Of a DNA stretch of 64,000 nt, positions 46,942-56,500 are shown in pieces. The number at the start of each line of letters is the position of its first letter. Position 1 is the first letter of the stretch. The notes beneath the pieces are model-generated. The model was not told the origin of the DNA. It searched no databases and saw nothing but the letters and a program-made list of their open reading frames with translations. The DNA lies in NCBI RefSeq assembly GCF_009856605.1, contig NZ_CP047242.1, positions 5,770,501 to 5,834,500 of the forward strand, in the 5' to 3' direction. The position numbers and the translations under genes are program-made. This DNA comes from Trichormus variabilis 0441 (GTDB lineage Bacteria > Cyanobacteriota > Cyanobacteriia > Cyanobacteriales > Nostocaceae).

Positions 46942-48891
46942 CTATTGACTTTTTTTCCGCGCCTCCCATTTCTGGATGGCTTCTTGAGCATCTTCGTAGA
47001 CAGTTGTTCCTTCGGGGACTAAGGTAGCGGTTGCAATTGCAGCACTAAAATTTTCTTGATCGGCGCGATTTTTAGCGAGGTCAAGAATTTTTTGACTCCA
47101 TTGATTGATAGATATTTGTGCCAAATCAAAGCCTGGTTGCCCTTGGGGTACTCTTTTAGCTACTTCGATGGCACGGTTATAAGTGGAAGCTTGCCCTTGT
47201 TTAATTAAAGCGTTAGCGGCATCTATCAGAGTTTGATTAGCTAGAAACTGTTTGGCTTCTGAGCGCCACTGGGCAATTGTGGTTTGAGCTTGGGGATAGA
47301 GTGCTTCGTCTTTGGGAATTAATTTAGCAGCTGCGATCGCATTGGTATATTGTCTTTGTTTGGCGCGACCTTCTGCTAAATCGAGAATCATCCGACTCCA
47401 AATTTTAATATTTTCCTGGGCTTGTTCGTAGAGTGGTTCGCCGGGTTTGATTTTCTTTGCAGTGGCGATCGCCAAACTGAGATCGCTAGCTTGAGTCTGT
47501 CTCAAAGACATTTTGGCTAGGTCTAATACAGCTTGATTACGTTTTTTTGATTCAGAAATAGGCGCAATTTGGGCAGTTGATTGATTCTTGGGTCGATTGA
47601 GTGGAGCTAACTTGGCGACTGGACGAGGAGTTGAGGGAGTTTTGATGATTTGTGAATCACTGGTAGCGGTAGGTAGTTGCTGTCTCGCTCTTAAAACCCT
47701 GGCTTGATTACGCAGGAGAATAATAGAAATTAACGCTACAACCACCATAGTTCCGCCTCCCCACAGCAAAAACTGTCTCCATAATGGAGGCTCTGGCTTA
47801 TTGCTTGGTAGCCGAGAGATATAGGCTTGGGGAGCATTGGGGATGAACCTCCCGCCTGTTTCTTCCTCGTCGGGGATTGGTGGTTGGTATGGTTGGGGAA
47901 AGTCAGTATTTATGGGAAATGGCTGTCTATCTAAAGTGATGGTGGGTGATTTGCCATTACCGTTAGTTTCAAACTTGGGAGAATCTTCCCATTTCCCAAA
48001 TTTTGGGGGCTTAGAGGTTGTTCTAGGGGGTTCTCCCAAAGATGGTGCTGTTAAGGCTACAGCAAAACTTTCTTCTGAAAAAATAAGAGGTTCGGCTTCC
48101 GAAGGTTCTAAGGTACTAGGTACGGCGGCGCTCAGTTCTACTTCAGGATTGTTGGTTGTTGCTACTGGGGGTAAAATTTCCTGTTCATCAAAGGGGATAA
48201 AGGCTACAGGATTTTGTGTAGGTCGCCAGTAATGCTGAGATAATTCGGGAGTCAAAACACTTAAGTATTTTTCTAGTTCCCCTAAATTACTGCCGTAACC
48301 AGAACGCAAGGCTGATAATAATGCGCCTGTAAATATGCCGTGGCCTAGCTCTCTACTTTCCTGGGAAAACTGGTCTGGCTGACAAGAAAGAATGGTGGCT
48401 AGTTGTAGTTCTTCGGCTAGTTCGATGATTTCTTTACCTACGGGAGTATCCCCAAAGCTTGCAGAAGCACGGTTGATATCAAATAGCAGCAAAACATTGA
48501 GGTTAGCTAGCTGCAAACTTTGCATCAGCGATCGCACTTCTATGCCAGTTTCTTCTACTAGCTTGGGGTCGCCTTCTGTGGGCATTAAATAATCTCTGCC
48601 GTTGTAATTAACCCCATAACCGCTAAAGAAGAACCATAAATGGTCTTCTGGTTGCCAACAGGCTGCGGCTAAGTCTTCTAGCAACAGCAATATATTTTCT
48701 TTAGTTGGATAAGTATCTCTATCGTCAATTGGTGGCGATGTATCCGTCATGAGCAAGCAGCGTTGGTTGACAAAACCTGCTTGGTGAACCAAAAAGTCCT
48801 TTAGCGCCTCGGCATCGGCTTGGGCGCAGCGTAAAGGTTGAAATAATTGATATTGATTAACGCCTATGGCGATCGCCCAGTAGTTTGCCAT
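46942..48891 (-). CDS. Pseudo-orthocaspase (caspase-fold p20 domain without catalytic dyad), membrane-anchored
   Basis: Residues 1-240 form a caspase-like C14 domain (MANYWAIAIGVNQY..., LWFFFSGYGVNYNGRDYL, LLLFDINRAS). In active metacaspases these motifs read SGHG and DxCR/H. Here the catalytic His is Tyr92 and the catalytic Cys is Asn140, a YN variant known among cyanobacterial orthocaspases and expected to be proteolytically dead. A low-complexity linker runs to 365, with one transmembrane helix at about 370-390. The C-terminal 200 residues contain about four helical repeats (AQ..I..W...ILDLA..RA). It probably acts as a scaffold or sensor. Confidence 0.88.
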   Translation of the reverse strand: MANYWAIAIGVNQYQLFQPLRCAQADAEALKDFLVHQAGFVNQRCLLMTDTSPPIDDRDTYPTKENILLLLEDLAAACWQPEDHLWFFFSGYGVNYNGRDYLMPTEGDPKLVEETGIEVRSLMQSLQLANLNVLLLFDINRASASFGDTPVGKEIIELAEELQLATILSCQPDQFSQESRELGHGIFTGALLSALRSGYGSNLGELEKYLSVLTPELSQHYWRPTQNPVAFIPFDEQEILPPVATTNNPEVELSAAVPSTLEPSEAEPLIFSEESFAVALTAPSLGEPPRTTSKPPKFGKWEDSPKFETNGNGKSPTITLDRQPFPINTDFPQPYQPPIPDEEETGGRFIPNAPQAYISRLPSNKPEPPLWRQFLLWGGGTMVVVALISIILLRNQARVLRARQQLPTATSDSQIIKTPSTPRPVAKLAPLNRPKNQSTAQIAPISESKKRNQAVLDLAKMSLRQTQASDLSLAIATAKKIKPGEPLYEQAQENIKIWSRMILDLAEGRAKQRQYTNAIAAAKLIPKDEALYPQAQTTIAQWRSEAKQFLANQTLIDAANALIKQGQASTYNRAIEVAKRVPQGQPGFDLAQISINQWSQKILDLAKNRADQENFSAAIATATLVPEGTTVYEDAQEAIQKWEARKKSQ

Positions 48892-49088
48892 CCCGCTCTT
48901 TGTAGGTTGTTGTGTGCTTGCCTAAAATTGCGGTTGGCTTTGCTGAAAAAACAAAGCTAACCTATGTCTAATAGTCTAGGAGATTCTCATTGAGTCATTA
49001 AAGATACGTATTTTTTATTACTTCCACTTTCGGGAAATTTTCTTGAGTTATTCAAATTACAGAACCTCAATTAAGGAGCTATCAGGTT

Positions 49089-49643
49089 ATGACTAGGAGT
49101 AGTACTCACCCACTATCATCAATCATTCCCTTTAAAGTTATTAGCCAAATTGACAAAAAAATCCGGACATTTCCGTTAATCTTTTTGCTTTTATTTCCTG
49201 TTCCTGTATGGCTTGTAACAGAATTGGTTTTCCCGCAAATTGTCCGTGCTTACACTGCCAGAGTGGACTTGACTATCGACAGATTACCTGATGAAGCCTA
49301 CGAAACCATACTACGCAGGGCAGAAATGAGTGCTAGGGCTGCCGCACAAAGGAGCTTTGATCAAGATATTTTGGTAACAGATATTTCCGTGATTATTTCC
49401 GTACAAAGTAATGGAGCGATCGCACCAGTGTTAGCCTTAGATGTCAGCCGTCAGCAATGGCGCACCCGCCCTGATCCGCAACGTTGGGCAACTTATTTCA
49501 AAAGCGCGCGATCGCTCTTATTTTTTGAACAGCCACAAAGCACTTCTAACCCAGCCGCCGCCGTCACTATTCCCTCAGCAACCCCTAATCCCTCCCCGTC
49601 CCCACAACCAACAGTAGAACCCGCCAATCAGCCACCAAAGTGA
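49089..49643 (+). CDS. Conserved cyanobacterial protein with one transmembrane helix, unknown
   Basis: A 184-residue protein. One helix lies at about 28-52 (FPLIFLLLFPVPVWLV). The soluble domain begins ARVDLTIDRLPDEAYETILRRAEMSARAAAQRSFDQDI and ends near 150. The C-terminal tail is Pro/Ser/Thr-rich. No family is recognised, but its sequence quality and aagga ribosome site (49072-49076) argue for a real gene. It lies divergent from the orthocaspase gene, sharing a 197-base promoter region. Confidence 0.7.
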   Translation: MTRSSTHPLSSIIPFKVISQIDKKIRTFPLIFLLLFPVPVWLVTELVFPQIVRAYTARVDLTIDRLPDEAYETILRRAEMSARAAAQRSFDQDILVTDISVIISVQSNGAIAPVLALDVSRQQWRTRPDPQRWATYFKSARSLLFFEQPQSTSNPAAAVTIPSATPNPSPSPQPTVEPANQPPK

Positions 49644-49812
49644 ATATTAGGGGGTGTTAGGTAGTAAGAGGCAAGGGAGTAGGGAGCAGGAGAAAAAATA
49701 ACTACTGACCACTGACCATTGACTATTGACAAATCCTGAAACTTTTCCATTTGACTTAGCCAAGCGATCGCTTAGAATAGAAAGGTTGTCAAGAATTGCG
49801 ATATCGGCTATC

Positions 49813-49986
49813 ATGGCGGTTCCTAAGAAGAAAACATCTAAATCAAAACGAGATAAACGTCGAGCTACCTGGAGACATAAGGCTGCTGTGGAAGCGCAAA
49901 AAGCTCTCTCTTTGGGCAAATCAATTTTGACTGGACGTTCTACATTTGTCTATCCTACTGCGGAAGAAGAAGACGAAGAAGAATAA
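49813..49986 (+). CDS. rpmF: 50S ribosomal protein L32
   Basis: A 57-residue basic ribosomal protein: [20 protein letters not shown] at the start, a helical middle ([14 protein letters not shown]), and a short acidic tail typical of cyanobacteria. The frame is open upstream to 49726, but the L32 start is unambiguous at ATG 49813. The zinc-binding cysteines found in some L32 proteins are absent, making it the C-minus type. The downstream inverted GGTAATG/CATTACC repeats (49994-50030) may end the transcript. Confidence 0.95.
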   Translation: MAVPKKKTSKSKRDKRRATWRHKAAVEAQKALSLGKSILTGRSTFVYPTAEEEDEEE

Positions 49987-50219
49987 AAAAATAGGTAATG
50001 AGTAATTGGCAGAACCTATTACCCATTACCTTTCACCCATGACTGATGATCAAATAATGATCTACAGCGTAAGTTATCTCTAGCTATTAATTTTTTAGTG
50101 TTTAACAAAATTAATATTTGTAAGTATTTGTAGGGTAAATATTAACTTAGTATTGCTTTCAATCAGTTTGTCATATTTTTAAGCTGAGTCGTCTCTCTAT
50201 TTTTGATTGTTATATAAAT

Positions 50220-50810
50220 ATGCTAGGAAAATTTTTTCAGAAACCAGACCAAGAAAATAGCGATCGCGTTCCCCCAGGACAGCATTTAGCTAAGGGTTTT
50301 CCTGTATTGACTTATGGCGCAGCCCCTAAAGTTAGTTTGGAAGGTTGGGAGTTTCGGGTTTGGGGTTTGGTAAAACCAACTGTATTTACTTGGTCTGATT
50401 TCATGAATTTACCTCATCATGAATTTACAGCCGACTTTCACTGTGTAACCCGTTGGTCTAAGCTTGATGTCAAGTGGACGGGGATTAAGGTCACAGATTT
50501 TATGAGTCTGATTGAGGTAGATTCCAAGGCTGCTCATATTATGGAACATTGCTATGGCGGTTACACCACAAATATCGCAATAGCAGATTTTGTCAGGGAA
50601 GAGAATTTTTTCGCTTTTAAGTTATTTGGTGAAGACTTACCCTCAGAACATGGTGGGCCAATGCGTCTGGTTGTACCCCACCTCTACGCCTGGAAAAGCG
50701 CCAAGTGGATTAATGGGCTGGAGTTTCTTGACAAGGAAGAATTGGGTTTTTGGGAACGCAACGGCTACCACCGTCGTGGTGAACCTTGGGAAGAGGAAAG
50801 ATACAGTTGA
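50220..50810 (+). CDS. Sulfite oxidase-like molybdopterin oxidoreductase (MsrP/YedY-like catalytic domain)
   Basis: A 196-residue protein of the sulfite oxidase fold. The molybdenum-coordinating cysteine is Cys75 in FHCVTRWS, followed by the WTGIKV and HCYGGYTTNI motifs and a GGPMRLVVPHLYAWKSAKW segment lining the cofactor. Without a signal peptide or dimer domain it is a minimal, probably cytoplasmic, version. The physiological substrate is unknown. It starts with ATG 50220 after a 233-base gap containing only AT-rich DNA, and is followed by period-7 repeats. Confidence 0.88.
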   Translation: MLGKFFQKPDQENSDRVPPGQHLAKGFPVLTYGAAPKVSLEGWEFRVWGLVKPTVFTWSDFMNLPHHEFTADFHCVTRWSKLDVKWTGIKVTDFMSLIEVDSKAAHIMEHCYGGYTTNIAIADFVREENFFAFKLFGEDLPSEHGGPMRLVVPHLYAWKSAKWINGLEFLDKEELGFWERNGYHRRGEPWEEERYS

Positions 50811-50948
50811 TGGGATTGGTAATGGGTAATGGGAATATTAGCCGTTACCAGATTCCTCATCTTTTTGTGGGTGAGAAATTTTAATTTCTATTTCCTGATT
50901 TACCAATCCCTAGTTCAAGGTAAAAGTCAAAAGGAAAAATCTTTTACC

Positions 50949-50983
50949 TTTTAACTTTTAACTTTTAACTTTTAACTTTTAAC
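50949..50983. repeat. Perfect tandem heptamer (ttttaac)x5
   Basis: Five exact copies of ttttaac end 17 bases before the 3' end of the aldehyde dehydrogenase gene. A complementary-sense aaaagtc run lies just upstream (50922-50932), so the region can fold. It lies between convergent genes. Confidence 0.9.
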
Positions 50984-50999
50984 CTTTTTCCCCAATCCT

Positions 51000-52382
51000 T
51001 TACTTCATCATTCGTTTGAGTAAAGATAATTTATCTTTGTAGGGTGCATAACGCCAATCTAGGTCTAGCCAGAAGGCGTTTTTTAAGACACTCTTGTAAT
51101 GGGAAAATGTGTCAAAGCTGGCTTTACCATGATAGCTACCAATACCGCTATCGCCTACACCACCAAAGGGTAAGGATGAAACACCCACCTGCATAATGGT
51201 GTCGTTAATACACACTCCACCTGATGAGGTTTCTTGCAGAATTTGTTGTTGTAGGTCTTTATTTTGGGAAAATATGTATAAAGCCAGGGGTTTTGGCTGA
51301 GAATTAATGAGGGCGATCGCATCTTTTATCTCTGTGTATTCAATCACAGGTAAAATCGGCCCAAAAATTTCTTCCTGCATTACAGGATCTGTTACAGAGA
51401 TGTTATCTAGTAATGTGGGAGCAATATATTTATCTTCGTAGTTTGTTTCCCCACCAACAATAACTTGACCATTGTTAAGGAATTTAGCTAAACGCTCAAA
51501 ATGTCTATGGCTAATAATCCTCCCATAATCAGGACTATCTATTGGGTTATCGCCATAAAATTCTGTGAGACTTTTTTGTATGGCAGCGATTAAATCTTTT
51601 TTAATTTTCTGATTAACTAAAAGATAGTCGGGTGCGATGCAAGTTTGTCCGGCGTTAATGAATTTGCCCCAAGTAATGCGTTTAGCTGTATATTCGAGAT
51701 GAATCTCACTATCAACAATGCAAGGACTTTTACCACCCAACTCTAAAGTAACTGGTGTCAGATGTTTGGCGGCGGCTTCCATAACAACTTTGCCTATGGC
51801 TGTACCACCAGTAAAAAATATATGATCGAACTTTTCGGCTAGTAACTCTTGGCTAGTTTCTGCGCCACCTTCTACTACTGTCAAATACTCACTGGAAAAA
51901 TATTTACTAATCAGTTCTGCTACTAAATTAGATGTGTGAGGTGCAAGTTCTGAAGGTTTGATAATGGCACAATTTCCGGCGGCGATCGCCCCTACTAACG
52001 GTGAAATTATTAATCCGAATGGATAATTCCAAGGACAGATAATTAAAACGACTCCTAGCGGTTCTGGATAAATTCGCGCTGAATAAGAAAAGAAATCTAG
52101 GGGAACATCTGCTTTTTTAGGCTTAGACCAATTTTTCAGATTTTTTATGGCGTAATCAATTTCTTTAATTACACCAATCTCGGCAAAGTAAGCTTCGTAT
52201 TCCGACTTGTTTAAATCCGCTTTTAATGCCTTAGTTATTGCTGTTTCATTATCAGTAACTAATTTTCTCAGTTTTTTGAGTTGTTCCAGCCGGAAGTTGA
52301 TATTTTTAGTTTGTCCAGTCTGAAAAAAATTACGTTCTTGTTGAATTATTTCCCTAATCTTCGATGTTTCAATAGTAAGCAT
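51000..52382 (-). CDS. Aldehyde dehydrogenase (fatty aldehyde type)
   Basis: A NAD(P)-dependent oxidation enzyme for long-chain or aromatic aldehydes. The class 3-like layout lacks an N-terminal extension. PWNYPFGL (117-124) and IKPSE (141-145) bind cofactor. Glu214 lies in LELGGKSP, and the catalytic Cys248 in NAGQTCIAPD. The C-terminus is basic (KLSLLKRMMK), as in membrane-associated fatty aldehyde dehydrogenases. Cyanobacterial members of this group oxidise fatty aldehydes in competition with alkane synthesis. It lies 52 bases after the REC-histidine kinase gene on the same strand and may share its transcript. Confidence 0.9.
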   Translation of the reverse strand: MLTIETSKIREIIQQERNFFQTGQTKNINFRLEQLKKLRKLVTDNETAITKALKADLNKSEYEAYFAEIGVIKEIDYAIKNLKNWSKPKKADVPLDFFSYSARIYPEPLGVVLIICPWNYPFGLIISPLVGAIAAGNCAIIKPSELAPHTSNLVAELISKYFSSEYLTVVEGGAETSQELLAEKFDHIFFTGGTAIGKVVMEAAAKHLTPVTLELGGKSPCIVDSEIHLEYTAKRITWGKFINAGQTCIAPDYLLVNQKIKKDLIAAIQKSLTEFYGDNPIDSPDYGRIISHRHFERLAKFLNNGQVIVGGETNYEDKYIAPTLLDNISVTDPVMQEEIFGPILPVIEYTEIKDAIALINSQPKPLALYIFSQNKDLQQQILQETSSGGVCINDTIMQVGVSSLPFGGVGDSGIGSYHGKASFDTFSHYKSVLKNAFWLDLDWRYAPYKDKLSLLKRMMK

Positions 52383-52434
52383 TTTTTCCAGCCTTTAATT
52401 TTTCTACTTTCTCAAACTCTAAAAATATTTTCAT

Positions 52435-53616
52435 CTAGTCTGCTTTACCTACTATTTGAATAGGTAAACTAACGACAAAAACACTGCCTTTGCCTAACTC
52501 TGAATTAACCACTATTTTACCGTGATGAGCCTCAACAATGCGCCGAGAAAGATACAAGCCTAGACCACTACCAGAAATTTTATGACTACCTTGACGAAAT
52601 CTTTCAAATAATGTGGCGTGTTCTTCTAATGGAATACCTGCGCCTGTATCTGCGATTTCAACCTGTACATAGTCGATGTTGCTAGAAAGTAAGGAAGGGT
52701 CGGAAAAATCTTGTTTAGCATTTAATATAATGCCTTTGAGGCGAATAGTCACTGAGCCAGAGGCTGTAAATTTGATGGCGTTACCTATAAGGTTGGTAAA
52801 TAAGCGATGCAATTCTAAGCGATCGCCTACGGTGGGCGGAATGCCATCGCCTAGTTTATTTGGTGTTGATGTGTCGCCAAAATCGCTATTAATTGCCAAG
52901 TTTTTTTCTTGAGCCAAGGGTGTCAGTTCTGCAATCACCTCATTTAATAATTGACTGAGATTTACTGGTTGAAATGCTAAGGTTTTGCGACCAGCTTCAA
53001 AGCGATAAACTTCTAATAAAGTATTCACCATTGACAGCAGGTTAATATTACTCCGCGCCATGATGGTGATTACTTCCTGCATTTGCGGTGATAAATTTCC
53101 CAAAGCACCTTGTTGAAATAGTGCCAACATCCGATCAGCCGCCACTAAGGGAGTGCGTAAATCGTGGGTGAGACGAGAGACGAAATCTTCGCGCTGACGA
53201 GCTATTTCATCGCGTTCATCCATACTATGCTTCAAACGAAGAAGCGATCGCACTCTTGCCAGTAATTCATCCACTGTGACGGGTTTGCGGATAAAATCAT
53301 CAGCACCCAAATCTAATCCATGCGCTACATTTGGGGCATCGTGGGCGGTAATCAGCAAGATGGGGATGTATTGCTGCAACTTCATCTCCCCACGCACCCG
53401 CCTAGTAACTTCATAACCATCCATCCCTGGCATCATTAAATCCAACAGCACCAAATCACAAGGGGATGCTTGCAGTTCTGCTAATGCTGAGATGCCATTT
53501 TCGGCGGTACTAACTGTATAACCTTCTTCCTCCAGAATGGTTTTAATCAAAAACACGTTATCTGGAGAATCATCAACCACCAGAATTTTTCCAGATTGAG
53601 CAGTTGGTAAACTCAT
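52435..53616 (-). CDS. Hybrid two-component protein: receiver domain followed by histidine kinase
   Basis: A 393-residue protein with an N-terminal receiver (phospho-acceptor Asp59 in LVLLDLMMPGMDGYE, Lys111 in FIRKPV). A HisKA domain follows (His151 in SRLTHDLRTPL) and then HATPase_c (NAIKFTASG, DTGAGIP, GSGLGLYLSRRIVEAHHG). There are no membrane helices, so the input comes from another kinase. About ten residues (GDGIPPTVG, near 256-264), just before the conserved DRLELHRLFTNLIGNA, are encoded by a small dispersed repeat and look like an inserted surface loop. The signal is unknown. Confidence 0.92.
   Translation of the reverse strand: MSLPTAQSGKILVVDDSPDNVFLIKTILEEEGYTVSTAENGISALAELQASPCDLVLLDLMMPGMDGYEVTRRVRGEMKLQQYIPILLITAHDAPNVAHGLDLGADDFIRKPVTVDELLARVRSLLRLKHSMDERDEIARQREDFVSRLTHDLRTPLVAADRMLALFQQGALGNLSPQMQEVITIMARSNINLLSMVNTLLEVYRFEAGRKTLAFQPVNLSQLLNEVIAELTPLAQEKNLAINSDFGDTSTPNKLGDGIPPTVGDRLELHRLFTNLIGNAIKFTASGSVTIRLKGIILNAKQDFSDPSLLSSNIDYVQVEIADTGAGIPLEEHATLFERFRQGSHKISGSGLGLYLSRRIVEAHHGKIVVNSELGKGSVFVVSLPIQIVGKAD
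52826..52847. repeat. 22-base small dispersed repeat inside the histidine kinase gene
   Basis: Identical to 8852-8873 and directly abutting an HIP1 site (gcgatcgc, 52819-52826). Inserted in frame, it adds the peptide GIPPTVG ahead of a conserved ATPase-domain segment. Confidence 0.8.
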
Positions 53617-53915
53617 AGGATGCCAAAGTATAGGGTAATAGGGATGTTGTTATTAGCAAGTATTTAGCTCAATATGCGCCTTGACTCTTCCGTAGAGTAG
53701 GATAGCTCCCTATAAACAATCTGGCAATTGAAAATTTGATGGAATTGCTCGGAATTATATAATTTGTACCGATTGCGTGTTAATTTCTGTTAATTTAGTT
53801 AGTTGTATATCATTTGTTAATAGTGTGGCATTTAGAGGTTATTTATCAAGAAAAAATAAAATTAAACGACCACCCAATAAATACAAGATTACATTTGTAT
53901 CTAACAAAAATAAAG

Positions 53916-54176
53916 CTAGTGCCAAGTCCATTCATTCCTAATATTCTGCTGATACTCTAAAGGATCTAGCTTCAGTTTTATAACACCAGAATACGTGTTA
54001 ATGTTGAAGTCTTGACTCTCCTGTAATTGATAAGTCTCTAGGATTTTTTCTATTTGTTGCCAATCTTGATAATCGATCAAAACAGCTACCGGATTCATTG
54101 CTTCATCTGTAACAATTTTTTTCTTAAAATGTCGCATTACTTTCGAGTTTAACTGTCGGTTTAACTCTTCGATCAT
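53916..54176 (-). CDS. Small antitoxin-like protein (Phd/YefM-like), orphan
   Basis: An 86-residue protein with the pattern VTDEAMNPVAVLIDYQDWQQIEKILE (residues about 22-47), where a beta-hairpin and helix resemble cyanobacterial type II antitoxins. The C-terminal half would wrap a toxin. A GGAG site precedes ATG 54176; Met14 is an alternative start. No toxin frame is found downstream, where 53617-53915 holds no gene. It lies directly after the urease alpha gene in the opposite order (upstream of it is 54229). It is probably a solitary regulator or relic. Confidence 0.6.
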   Translation of the reverse strand: MIEELNRQLNSKVMRHFKKKIVTDEAMNPVAVLIDYQDWQQIEKILETYQLQESQDFNINTYSGVIKLKLDPLEYQQNIRNEWTWH

Positions 54177-54228
54177 AACTCCAAAACGAAATTTCAGCTA
54201 ATAGTAAAGCTCTAAAAACATTAACGCT

Positions 54229-55935
54229 TTAAAATAAAAAATACCTCTGCGCCATTGGTAAAACCGTTGCAGGTTCACAAGTCAACAATTCCCCATCTGC
54301 TCTGACTTCATAGGTTTCGGGATCTACTTCTATATGGGGTAAAGCATCATTCAGTTTCATCTCCTGCTTAGTTAATTGGCGAGTTCCAGAAACTGCGACT
54401 GCTGATTTTCGTAAACCCAACTGCTGGGGAATGTCTCTTTCTAAAGCAGCTTGGGAAACAAAGGTTAAAGATGTGGCATTTCTCGCACCTGCAAAACTGC
54501 CAAACATGGGGCGCATATGGACAGGTTGCGGTGTGGGAATGCTGGCGTTGGCATCCCCCATCTGTGACCAAGCAATCATCCCGCCTTTAATGACTATCTC
54601 TGGCTTGACACCAAAAAATCCTGGTCGCCACAAACATAAATCGGCAAGTTTACCTGCTTCTACAGAACCTACATACTGAGAGATTCCGTGAGTAATTGCG
54701 GGGTTAATTGTGTATTTAGCAACGTATCTTTTGGCTCTTAAATTGTCTGCTTTGCCATCTCCAGCCAGGCTTCCCCGTTGTACTTTCATTTTGTGAGATG
54801 TCTGCCAAGTGCGAATTATTACTTCACCTACTCTACCCATAGCTTGGGAGTCGGAAGCAATCATACTAAATGCGCCTAAGTCGTGGAGGATATCTTCGGC
54901 GGCGATGGTTTCGCGGCGGATACGGGATTCGGCAAAAGCCACATCTTCAGCGATCGCCGGATCGAGGTGATGACATACCATTAACATATCTAGATGTTCG
55001 TCTAAGGTGTTGACGGTGTACGGACGGGTGGGGTTGGTGGAAGATGGGAGGACGTTGGCTTGTCCGCAGACTTTGATAATATCTGGTGCGTGTCCACCGC
55101 CTGCGCCTTCAGTGTGATAAGTGTGAATGGCACGATTTTTAAAGGCGGCGATGGTATCTTCAACAAATCCGGCTTCGTTGAGGGTGTCAGTGTGAATTGC
55201 CACTTGTACGTCGTATTCATCGGCTACACTCAAGCAAGTGTCAATGGTGGCGGGGGTGGTTCCCCAGTCTTCATGCAGCTTTAAACCAATTGCACCAGCG
55301 AAAATCTGTTCTGTCAGTCCTTGGGGTTGACTGGCGTTACCTTTACCTAAGAAACCTAAGTTCATAGGAAAAGCATCAGCCGCTTGCAGCATCCGGTACA
55401 TATTCCAAGGGCCGGGGGTGCAGGTGGTGGCGTTGGTTCCTGTGGCTGGGCCTGTACCGCCGCCAATCATAGTAGTGATACCGGAGGCGATCGCTACTTC
55501 AATCTGCTGGGGACAAATAAAATGGATATGAGTATCAATACCGCCAGCCGTGAGAATCATTCCTTCTCCGGCTAAGGCTTCGGTTCCAGGGCCGATAATA
55601 ATATCTACATGATCTTGAATATAGGGATTCCCGGCTTTCCCAATTTTAAATATCTTGCCATCTTTAATCCCAATATCTGCTTTAACTATTCCCCACCAAT
55701 CGAGAATCAAAGCATTAGTAATCACTAAATCTACTGCACCATCGGCGTTAGCAATGGGAGATTGTCCCATACCATCTCGGATGACTTTACCACCACCGAA
55801 TTTCACCTCATCGCCGTAGGTTGTGAAGTCTTGTTCTACTTGTATAAATAATTCTGTATCTGCCAGTCGGATGCGATCGCCTACTGTGGGGCCGTAGGTT
55901 TCTGCGTAGGCTTGGCGGGACATTCTGTAAGGCAT
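54229..55935 (-). CDS. ureC: Urease subunit alpha
   Basis: The catalytic subunit, which hydrolyses urea to ammonia and carbamate at a di-nickel centre. The 568 residues are complete. Nickel ligands His-x-His lie in GGIDTHIHF, and the carbamylated lysine in [10 protein letters not shown]. Further ligands are in [10 protein letters not shown] and [12 protein letters not shown], the mobile-flap catalytic His in [13 protein letters not shown], and Asp in [10 protein letters not shown]. The start at 55935 has AGGAG 8 bases upstream. It belongs with ureDAB but is separated from ureB by a reversed GxxExxY gene. The accessory ureEFG genes are not in the window. Confidence 0.97.
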   Translation of the reverse strand: MPYRMSRQAYAETYGPTVGDRIRLADTELFIQVEQDFTTYGDEVKFGGGKVIRDGMGQSPIANADGAVDLVITNALILDWWGIVKADIGIKDGKIFKIGKAGNPYIQDHVDIIIGPGTEALAGEGMILTAGGIDTHIHFICPQQIEVAIASGITTMIGGGTGPATGTNATTCTPGPWNMYRMLQAADAFPMNLGFLGKGNASQPQGLTEQIFAGAIGLKLHEDWGTTPATIDTCLSVADEYDVQVAIHTDTLNEAGFVEDTIAAFKNRAIHTYHTEGAGGGHAPDIIKVCGQANVLPSSTNPTRPYTVNTLDEHLDMLMVCHHLDPAIAEDVAFAESRIRRETIAAEDILHDLGAFSMIASDSQAMGRVGEVIIRTWQTSHKMKVQRGSLAGDGKADNLRAKRYVAKYTINPAITHGISQYVGSVEAGKLADLCLWRPGFFGVKPEIVIKGGMIAWSQMGDANASIPTPQPVHMRPMFGSFAGARNATSLTFVSQAALERDIPQQLGLRKSAVAVSGTRQLTKQEMKLNDALPHIEVDPETYEVRADGELLTCEPATVLPMAQRYFLF

Positions 55936-56055
55936 TATACACTCCTGAGAAATGAGGTTATAGTTGAAACGCAGAGGGGAGGCAGCGCGTTGGGCGGCTT
56001 TGCCGACTTGAAGCGACTGCCGTCGCGCTGAGGTTAGCGCAGAGGGGAGAGGAGT

Positions 56056-56433
56056 ATGGAGGAGAATGATTTAAGTGGGATGATAATTGGGTGTGGAATG
56101 AGGGTGCATACGGTGTTGGGTCCAGGGTTGTTGGAGTCGGCTTATGAGGAGTGTTTGTTTTATGAGTTGAGGCGGGAGGGATTGAGAGTGGGTAGGCAAA
56201 TTCCCGTACCGCTTGTGTATAAGGAAGTGGAATTAGATTGTGTTTATCGATTGGATTTAATAGTAGAAAATAAAGTAATTGTTGAAATCAAATCTGTAGA
56301 ATCTCTCAAACCCATTCACGCAGTACAACTTCTAACTTATTTAAAACTCACAAACTGCAAACTAGGACTCCTCCTTAACTTTAACGTCCTCCACCTCAAA
56401 GAAGGCATCAAACGCTTAGCCAACAACCTCTAA
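56056..56433 (+). CDS. GxxExxY protein (PD-(D/E)xK nuclease-like)
   Basis: A 125-residue member of the GxxExxY family, named for Gly24-x-x-Glu27-x-x-Tyr30 in [12 protein letters not shown]. The nuclease-type core follows: Asp67 in [10 protein letters not shown] and Glu77-Ile-Lys79 in VIVEIKS, then [11 protein letters not shown]. The fold resembles restriction and Holliday-junction nucleases. Function is unproven, although such genes multiply in cyanobacterial genomes as if mobile. It reads against ureB and ureC from inside an inverted-repeat cassette. GGAGAGGAGT immediately before the ATG serves as ribosome site. Confidence 0.88.
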   Translation: MEENDLSGMIIGCGMRVHTVLGPGLLESAYEECLFYELRREGLRVGRQIPVPLVYKEVELDCVYRLDLIVENKVIVEIKSVESLKPIHAVQLLTYLKLTNCKLGLLLNFNVLHLKEGIKRLANNL

Positions 56434-56452
56434 CTCCGCGTTCCTCTCTCTT

Positions 56453-56494
56453 GAAAAGTTTCCTACGGAGGGAAACCCTCCTTCAGAACTTTTC
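56453..56494. repeat. 42-base hairpin repeat, copy B
   Basis: Same family as 9142-9183 in reverse orientation. The core stem is GGAGGG/CCCTCC around AAA, with outer arms GAAAAGTT and AACTTTTC. Two of three differences from copy A preserve base pairing. Confidence 0.75.
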
Positions 56495-56500
56495 GCTGCG

